Assembly: GCA_003219115.1 (NCBI GenBank)
Contig: QHPN01000260.1
Coordinates: 1 to 10,044 of the forward strand
Source of the DNA: Verrucomicrobiota bacterium
GTDB taxonomy: Bacteria; Verrucomicrobiota; Verrucomicrobiia; Chthoniobacterales; UBA10450
Direction: 5' to 3'
Length of the DNA: 10,044 bases
The translations under genes and the position numbers were made by a program. The notes under the pieces were generated by a model. The model saw nothing but the letters and a program-made list of their open reading frames with translations. It was not told the DNA's origin and did no database searches. Of the stretch, positions 5,919-10,044 are shown piece by piece (position 1 is the stretch's first letter; the number at the start of each line of letters is the position of its first letter).

Positions 5919-6401
5919 TCATTCGTGATCGATCTCGACAATTTCACCCTGATAGGGCCATTCTTCTCTGCTCACCACCAATCCCGCTCGAATGGGATTG
6001 TCTCGGACATAATTCCATTTTTGCGAATAGCTTCCGCCGTTCCGGATCAGGTGATCAAAGAACCCGCGCCGCCAGAAACCAGCGGACAACGGAGATCTTG
6101 GGATTCTCGATATCGCGCGCATTGTTGTAGCTGCCGCTGTCTCAGCGGCAGAATCTTTTTCATGTCTGCCGCCGGTGACGGCGGCAGCTACAACACGTTT
6201 TAACCCACGCACCCATATTCCGAGATCGAATTTATGATCGCCCGCGACAAACAAATGAATGTGATCAGGCATAATGACATAGCGACCCAGAGCGATGTTA
6301 TGATCAATGGCATTCCGCCCGTACGCGACCAGGGTTTCATGGGCACACTTCGAGGCCACAATTCGTCGTCGGTTCGCGGTACAGAAGGTCACAAAGAACA
6401 A
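5919..6401 (-). CDS. REP-associated tyrosine transposase (RAYT, Y1/HUH transposase), probably decayed
   Basis: RAYTs are single-copy relatives of IS200/IS605 transposases that cut and join single-stranded REP DNA. The HUH motif is HIH in YVIMPDHIHLF (41-51), and the conserved C-terminal block is GFFDHLIRNGGSYSQKWNYVRDNPIRAGLV, with Y131 the candidate nucleophile. Only TTG at 6401 can start this frame. The upstream in-frame residues DCIFQKYDPP still resemble a RAYT N-terminus but meet a TGA with no start codon, so the 5' end is truncated. Residues about 70-93 are encoded by a REP pair (6123-6195) that lies in the gene between the HUH motif and the tyrosine. No TnpB is present. The gene sits between mlaE and mlaF on the same strand. 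Activity is doubtful; family membership is secure. Confidence 0.82.
   Translation of the reverse strand: MFFVTFCTANRRRIVASKCAHETLVAYGRNAIDHNIALGRYVIMPDHIHLFVAGDHKFDLGIWVRGLKRVVAAAVTGGRHEKDSAAETAAATTMRAISRIPRSPLSAGFWRRGFFDHLIRNGGSYSQKWNYVRDNPIRAGLVVSREEWPYQGEIVEIDHE
6123..6195. repeat. Head-to-head REP pair (family A) inside the RAYT reading frame
   Basis: Bases 6123-6137 and 6181-6195 are perfect 15-bp inverted repeats. Each half is a complete REP. The plus-strand half has GTAG (6127-6130), then CTGCCGCTG-TCT-CAGCGGCAG (6131-6151). The other half, read on the minus strand, has GTAG (6191-6188), then CTGCCGCCG-TCAC-CGGCGGCAG (6187-6166). Both stems are perfect 9-bp matches, separated by AATCTTTTTCATGT. 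The pair is read through in frame as Ala/Thr-rich residues (about 70-93) of the transposase. Confidence 0.85.
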
Positions 6402-6478
6402 TGGCGGATCATATTTTTGAAATATGCAATCGAGGCGAGGGTTGGTTGTGGATCACGCTTCGGTTTTCGATAGAGAAG

Positions 6479-6552
6479 TTGGGGCTGCCGCGGCCCCAGC
6501 GGCAGAATCCCTCTTCTTCGCCTCTGCCGCCGGCGACGGCGGGCAGCTACAA
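6479..6552. repeat. Head-to-head REP pair (family A) upstream of the RAYT gene
   Basis: The right half, read on the minus strand from 6552, gives TTGTAG then CTGCCCGCCG-TCGC-CGGCGGCAG. It is a family A REP with one extra C in the stem. The left half has CTGCCGC-GGCCCCA-GCGGCAG (6485-6505) with the same AATCCCTCTTC tail, but its head reads GGGG instead of GTAG, so it is a degenerate partner. The pair lies between the mlaE stop codon and the broken 5' end of the RAYT gene, giving the transposase REP copies on both sides. Confidence 0.8.
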
Positions 6553-6583
6553 TGCCATCTGCTCCGGTCCACCAGTTCTTTCC

Positions 6584-7381
6584 TCATTGATACCCCGCTG
6601 GATACACAATGTTCAGTGCCATGGTCAGGAAGAAATTCGAGATCAAAACCGCCAGCGACGAAACCACCACCGCTTCGGTCGTGGCCCGACCAACGCCAAC
6701 CGCGCCTTCACGTGTGGTCAAACCTTTGTGGCAGGAAATGAAGACGATCAATATCCCAAAGACGAACGCCTTCGACACTCCCATAATCAGATCCCGCATC
6801 CGTGTCCAGCGAACCATGTTGGCAACGTAGTAAGTGCCATTGATGTCCAGCATCACGATCGCCACGAGGTAGCTGGCGATAATTCCAAAGCCGATGCACT
6901 CGGCCACGAGCAACGGCATCGAGATCATCATCGCCAGAGCGCGCGGGACGACCAGATAATCGACCGGATAGACCGCGAGCGCGCGAAGGGCATCGATTTG
7001 CTCGGTCACTTTCATCGTCCCGATCTCGGCCGACATCGCCGCGCCGACCCGACCGGTCACCATTAGAGCAGAAAGGACCGGTGCCAGTTCACGGCAAATT
7101 GCCACCGAAACCACGGCGCCAGTAGCCGAACCCATCCCAATCTTGTTGAATTGAAAATAGGTCTGAGCGGCAAAAACGGCTCCGGTGAAGCCACCGGTTA
7201 CGATCACGACCAGTTGCGACAACAATCCGATCTCGACAATTTGCTCGAGAAACAATCGCCATCGCAGCCGGTGGGTGAAAGTAGCGCGAAATGTATCGGC
7301 CGCCAACAGAACCACCTCTCCCAAATAGCGGACAAAAGCAACGAGTGGCGCGCCAATGGCAATGAAAAAACGCGCGATCAT
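6584..7381 (-). CDS. mlaE: MlaE family ABC transporter permease
   Basis: This inner-membrane permease forms the transmembrane core of the Mla/MCE lipid transporter. It is 265 aa, normal for the family. The diagnostic block at about 98-132 includes RELAPVLSALMVTGRVGAAM and AEIGTMKVTEQIDAL, and a second conserved stretch is EGAVGVGRATTEAVV (225-239). Hydrophobic helices are visible at about 53-75, 84-110, 148-178, 202-217 and 238-258. GAGGG lies five bases before the ATG at 7381, supporting this start. It follows the 87-aa protein gene by 33 bases in the same direction. Its natural partner mlaF is displaced downstream by nearly 800 bases of RAYT/REP DNA. Confidence 0.95.
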   Translation of the reverse strand: MIARFFIAIGAPLVAFVRYLGEVVLLAADTFRATFTHRLRWRLFLEQIVEIGLLSQLVVIVTGGFTGAVFAAQTYFQFNKIGMGSATGAVVSVAICRELAPVLSALMVTGRVGAAMSAEIGTMKVTEQIDALRALAVYPVDYLVVPRALAMMISMPLLVAECIGFGIIASYLVAIVMLDINGTYYVANMVRWTRMRDLIMGVSKAFVFGILIVFISCHKGLTTREGAVGVGRATTEAVVVSSLAVLISNFFLTMALNIVYPAGYQ

Positions 7382-7414
7382 TTTCGCCCTCGCCTCTTTG
7401 CCCGCTCGGAGGAA

Positions 7415-7678
7415 TCAGAAAGCGAGCGGCTGCGTCCTCGATTTTGAGCGCATTTCATCCGGCACCGCGCCAATGAAACGCGGTTCCAGTCCGATTTTAC
7501 GAAACATCGCACGTAAGTCCCGAAGAGTAAGCGCAGTTTCGTCCATCTCCAGATAAACGAGATCGTGATTGCGATCGACCTTGTAGCGCAGGCCCGGAAT
7601 TGCTTCCAGCTGGTGATCAAGCTCGAGAATCTTGTCGATGTCGCGTAAACCGGCGGCGTAAACTTCAAGCTCAATCAT
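7415..7678 (-). CDS. Small ferredoxin-fold-like protein upstream of mlaE, function unknown
   Basis: The 87-aa protein is inferred from the ATG at 7678, which gives a compact, plausible globular sequence: MIELEVYAAGLRDIDKILEL, then QLEAIPGLRYKVDRNHDLVYLEM, then LTLRDLRAMFRKIGLEPRFIG. The predicted strand-helix-strand-strand-helix-strand order suggests a ferredoxin-like fold, similar in layout to heavy-metal-associated domains, but there is no CxxC metal site and no cysteine at all. The open frame continues upstream across the divergent lipoprotein gene, but that extension is antisense to a better gene. It is 33 bases ahead of mlaE on the same strand and probably heads the lipid-transport operon. 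I do not recognise a named family. Confidence 0.7.
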   Translation of the reverse strand: MIELEVYAAGLRDIDKILELDHQLEAIPGLRYKVDRNHDLVYLEMDETALTLRDLRAMFRKIGLEPRFIGAVPDEMRSKSRTQPLAF

Positions 7679-7762
7679 GCCCTCAATTCTACGAAGGTCG
7701 AGGCCGAAGCAAAAGCGAAAACGACGTTGCGTTGACCGGTTGCTTGGTGAACAAATCTGACG

Positions 7763-8251
7763 ATGAAGCGCGCTTTTTGGTTGTTCGGAATGGTTCTGCC
7801 CCTGTTTCTCCTGGCTGGATGCGAAACAACGCTTCCAGGAATTCAGGCTGCGAAAGTGGAAATGGCCCAAAAATACGCCGCGGAAATGCCGGGCGACTAT
7901 TTTATCGCCCGCCGGTATTATAAACCCGACTTCAAATTCTGGGGCTACGTCCGGCGTCCGGGGCAACCGTGGAGCGAATCGCAGCTCGTAATGTTGAATG
8001 AGAAGCAGAAGTTGGCCCCCGATCGCGAGCGCCTCGATTTCGGGAGCGATAACAATTACGAATACAAGCTTTACGGTTACTTCAGCGGCGACAAGGTCTA
8101 CGAGCCCGCCAGCAACACCATTTACCCAGAATTCGTCCTCAAAGGCTACGAGGTCATCTCGACCAACCCGCCTCCGATTTTCTCCAGCCAACTTTCCGGC
8201 CGCGCCCAGGCTGAGGTGAGCCGATATCTGATCGAAAAACCGCAACTGTAG
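7763..8251 (+). CDS. Putative lipoprotein of unknown function
   Basis: The 162-aa product opens with a clear lipoprotein signal: MKRAF, a hydrophobic core WLFGMVLPLFLLAGC and a lipobox LAGC with the cysteine at residue 20. The mature part is rich in aromatic residues and Gly: GDYFIARRYYKPDFKFWGYV (44-63), then QLVMLNEKQKLAPDRERLDFG, YEYKLYGYFSGDKVYEPASN and YPEFVLKGYEVIS. It looks like a compact beta-rich envelope domain. No family was recognised. xerC begins 13 bases after its stop, so they are likely co-transcribed. It is divergent from the 87-aa gene across 84 bases that must hold promoters for both directions. Residue 21 is Glu, so outer-membrane sorting would be expected by the E. coli rule. 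Confidence 0.8.
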   Translation: MKRAFWLFGMVLPLFLLAGCETTLPGIQAAKVEMAQKYAAEMPGDYFIARRYYKPDFKFWGYVRRPGQPWSESQLVMLNEKQKLAPDRERLDFGSDNNYEYKLYGYFSGDKVYEPASNTIYPEFVLKGYEVISTNPPPIFSSQLSGRAQAEVSRYLIEKPQL

Positions 8252-8264
8252 AAAGTCATTTGTC

Positions 8265-9167
8265 ATGGTCGTTAAGGGCACGGTTCGCGATCCCGCGGTG
8301 GATGAATTCGTGCGCTATCTCACAGTGGAACGCAACGCCTCTGCGCGCACGCTCAAGGCGTACAGAAGCGCATTGACAAAAATTCGCGCCCACTTGAAGG
8401 GCACGCCCTGGCTCAAGTGCCAGGCCGACGACTTCCGCGATTATCTTTTTCATCTCTCGAAAGAAAAAGCCGCCCGCAGCTACATCCGGCTCCAGTTTTC
8501 CGCCCTGCGAACGTTCTACAAATTTTTGCGGGTCCGGAAAAAACTGACTCACGATCCGAGCGCGGAAGTGCAATTGCCGAAGGTGCAAAAGCAGTTGCCT
8601 ATCGTGCTCACCCGGCACCAGATGGAAGAGCTTCTTTCCGCGCCGTTGCGCGTGAAAAAAGAGTCCGCTGCGCCAACCTGGATGCCGTTGCGCGACGCCG
8701 CTGTCCTCGAATTATTTTACAGCAGCGGCCTGCGCCTGAGCGAATTGGCCGCGCTCGATGTCGCCGACGTTGATCTTTATACCGAGTCGGTCCGCGTTTT
8801 TGGAAAAGGCAGAAAAGAACGTGTTTGCCCCGTCGGATTACCGGCACTGGAGGCAATCCAGCGTTATCGCTCTGCCGCGAAGGTACATAGTGGTCCGCTC
8901 TTCATTAACAAAGCGCGCCGCCGAATTTCCACGCGCTCGATTTGGTTGATCGTCCGGCGTTATTTGCGTTTCACCAGCATCCCAATTTCGATCAGTCCGC
9001 ACAAATTGCGCCACAGCTTTGCGACCCACATGCTCGATCGCGGCGCCGACCTTCGCAGCGTCCAGGCCTTGTTAGGCCACGCCAGCCTATCGACCACCCA
9101 AATTTACACCCACGTCACCGTCGAGCGCCTGAAGAAGGCCTACGCCGACGCGCACCCAAGGGCGTAG
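8265..9167 (+). CDS. xerC: Tyrosine recombinase XerC-like
   Basis: This site-specific recombinase resolves chromosome dimers at dif sites near division. It is 300 aa, the standard Xer length. The N-terminal SAM-like core-binding domain spans about 10-95 (FVRYLTVERNASARTLKAY). The catalytic domain shows all active-site residues: R157 in SSGLRLSEL, K181 in FGKGRKERV, H246 and R249 in HKLRHSFATHML, H272 in LLGHASLSTTQIY and the nucleophile Y281. The C-terminus YADAHPRA is typical of XerC/XerD. I call it XerC, though XerD or a single Xer cannot be excluded from sequence alone. No integron or phage gene is nearby, which favours the housekeeping role. It is convergent with clpC. Confidence 0.92.
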   Translation: MVVKGTVRDPAVDEFVRYLTVERNASARTLKAYRSALTKIRAHLKGTPWLKCQADDFRDYLFHLSKEKAARSYIRLQFSALRTFYKFLRVRKKLTHDPSAEVQLPKVQKQLPIVLTRHQMEELLSAPLRVKKESAAPTWMPLRDAAVLELFYSSGLRLSELAALDVADVDLYTESVRVFGKGRKERVCPVGLPALEAIQRYRSAAKVHSGPLFINKARRRISTRSIWLIVRRYLRFTSIPISISPHKLRHSFATHMLDRGADLRSVQALLGHASLSTTQIYTHVTVERLKKAYADAHPRA

Positions 9168-9174
9168 GAAAAAC

Positions 9175-9268
9175 TGTCATCCTCAGCCGCACAGACGGCG
9201 AAGGATCTCACGAATCCTTGATGCATTGCGACCAACCGAGAGATCCCTCGCACTGGCTCGGGATGACA
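9175..9268. repeat. Short GTCATCC-ended palindromic repeat between xerC and clpC
   Basis: The left end TGTCATCCTCAG (9175-9186) faces the right end CTCGGGATGACA (9257-9268), whose reverse complement is TGTCATCCCGAG. The interior has GAAGGATCTCAC and GAGATCCCTCGC. It is a shorter relative of the 147-bp element at 4853-4999 and shares its ends and its GATCCCTC core. It sits between two convergent genes. The rest of the 156-base gap (9269-9323) shows no feature. Confidence 0.7.
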
Positions 9269-9323
9269 ACAGCACATCTATTCACCAGTCACTCTTCACC
9301 ATCGCGAACTTCCAGCTCGCGCT

Positions 9324-10044
9324 TCAGCTTGCGCCCGCCGGCGCCGCTTGCGGCGCCACTGCTTTGAAGATGAGCTTCCCGCCTTCAGCCGAAACCCGCA
9401 CTACATCGCCCGGCTTCAGATTACCGCGCAGCAATTCTTCCGCGAACGGATCCTCCAAATAACGCTCCACCGCACGCCGCATCGGACGCGCGCCGTATTG
9501 CGGATCGTATCCCTTCTCGATCAGGAATTCCTTGGCTGATTGCTCGAGCTCGATGTGCACATCCTTGCCTTTCACACGGCGCAAAACCTTGGCGACCTCG
9601 AGCTCGACAATCTGCATTAGGTCCGCCCTGGTCAGTTGATGGAAGACGATGATGTCGTCGAGCCGGTTGATGAATTCGGGTTTGAAAATTTTCTTCGCTT
9701 CCTCCATCAACCGGTCGCGCATCGCTTCGAACTCGTGTTCACCCAGCGGCTTGGTCGCGGCAAAACCCATCGTCGTTTGTTTCCGCAAAATTTCCGCGCC
9801 GACGTTTGACGTCATAATAATAATGGTGTTGCGGAAATCGATCTTGCGCCCAAGCGAGTCGGTAATCTTTCCGTCCTCCAGAATTTGCAGGAGCAAATGC
9901 ATCACATCGGGATGCGCCTTTTCGACCTCATCGAACAGCACCACCGAATACGGCCGGCGCCGCACCGCTTCGGAAAGCTGACCGCCCTCTTCGTAACCGA
10001 CATAACCCGGTGGTGATCCGATCAAACGCGAGGCCGTGAACTTT
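9324..10044 (-). CDS. clpC: ATP-dependent Clp protease ATP-binding subunit ClpC (partial, C-terminal 239 aa)
   Basis: This is the second AAA+ module of a ClpC unfoldase, which feeds proteins to ClpP. The frame enters from beyond the window edge as KFTASRLIGSPPGYVGYEEG, which contains the D2 pore loop GYVGY. Walker B is VVLFDEVEKAH, sensor 1 is IIIMTSN, the arginine-finger region is PEFINRLDDIIVF and sensor 2 is GARPMRRAVERYLEDP. The tail (AEELLRGNLKPGDVVRV) and LEDPFAEELL favour ClpC over ClpB. The alanine-rich end QAAPAGAS follows. The N-terminal repeats and first AAA+ module are outside the window. Confidence 0.93.
   Translation of the reverse strand, partial: KFTASRLIGSPPGYVGYEEGGQLSEAVRRRPYSVVLFDEVEKAHPDVMHLLLQILEDGKITDSLGRKIDFRNTIIIMTSNVGAEILRKQTTMGFAATKPLGEHEFEAMRDRLMEEAKKIFKPEFINRLDDIIVFHQLTRADLMQIVELEVAKVLRRVKGKDVHIELEQSAKEFLIEKGYDPQYGARPMRRAVERYLEDPFAEELLRGNLKPGDVVRVSAEGGKLIFKAVAPQAAPAGAS

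Noticed and set aside
5876..6552. Complete IS200/IS605 insertion sequence.
   Set aside because: No tnpB and no defined IS ends; the hairpins have GTAG-REP layout and the protein resembles RAYTs, which do not form a typical IS.
7725..7762. A possible -35 (TTGACC) for the lipoprotein-xerC unit.
   Set aside because: No convincing -10 box at proper spacing; too weak to list as a promoter.
7679..8281. The minus-strand frame of the 87-aa protein stays open upstream to 8281, allowing a 288-aa protein.
   Set aside because: The extension is antisense to the lipoprotein gene, which has a clear lipobox and normal protein composition; the extension does not look like a folded protein.

Overview
This window looks like chromosomal DNA from a soil- or water-type member of the Verrucomicrobiota, most plausibly in the Spartobacteria/Chthoniobacterales. 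That placement is inference. It rests on the gene repertoire, moderately high GC, weak Shine-Dalgarno sequences and several families of short palindromic intergenic repeats. No rRNA or tRNA gene, CRISPR array or prophage was seen.

Layout. 1-571 (minus) is the N-terminal half of a UDP-glucuronate decarboxylase-type sugar-nucleotide epimerase, cut by the window edge. It is divergent from trpS (798-1784, plus), which is followed by a small DUF167/YggU protein (1812-2117, plus). From 2285 to 7678 everything lies on the minus strand. Read in the direction of transcription it is: an 87-aa ferredoxin-fold-like small protein, MlaE permease, a REP-associated tyrosine transposase (RAYT) island, MlaF ATPase, MlaD/MCE protein, a YacL-like membrane PIN-TRAM protein split by a frameshift, and a DUF4410-type lipoprotein. 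From 7763 on the plus strand come an unknown lipoprotein and a XerC-type tyrosine recombinase. The window ends with the C-terminal part of ClpC (9324-10044, minus), convergent with xerC.

How the genes fit together. MlaE, MlaF and MlaD are the permease, ATPase and substrate-binding parts of one ABC lipid-transport complex of a diderm envelope. The YacL-like gene starts 3 bases after mlaD ends, so it is probably translationally coupled to it. The sugar epimerase and the two lipoproteins also fit an envelope theme. TrpS, ClpC and XerC are housekeeping genes.

The most unusual content is the repeats. At least four structurally distinct short repeat families occupy gene junctions. One has the GTAG-plus-hairpin layout of REP elements recognised by RAYT transposases. 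It flanks the RAYT gene on both sides, and one head-to-head REP pair lies inside the RAYT reading frame, between the HUH motif and the candidate catalytic tyrosine. This island separates mlaE from mlaF. A second GTAG-type REP family sits between trpS and DUF167. It supplies the stop codon of trpS and the apparent start codon of the next gene, and one of its two hairpins is interrupted by a module that recurs, inverted, in another repeat 3 kb away.
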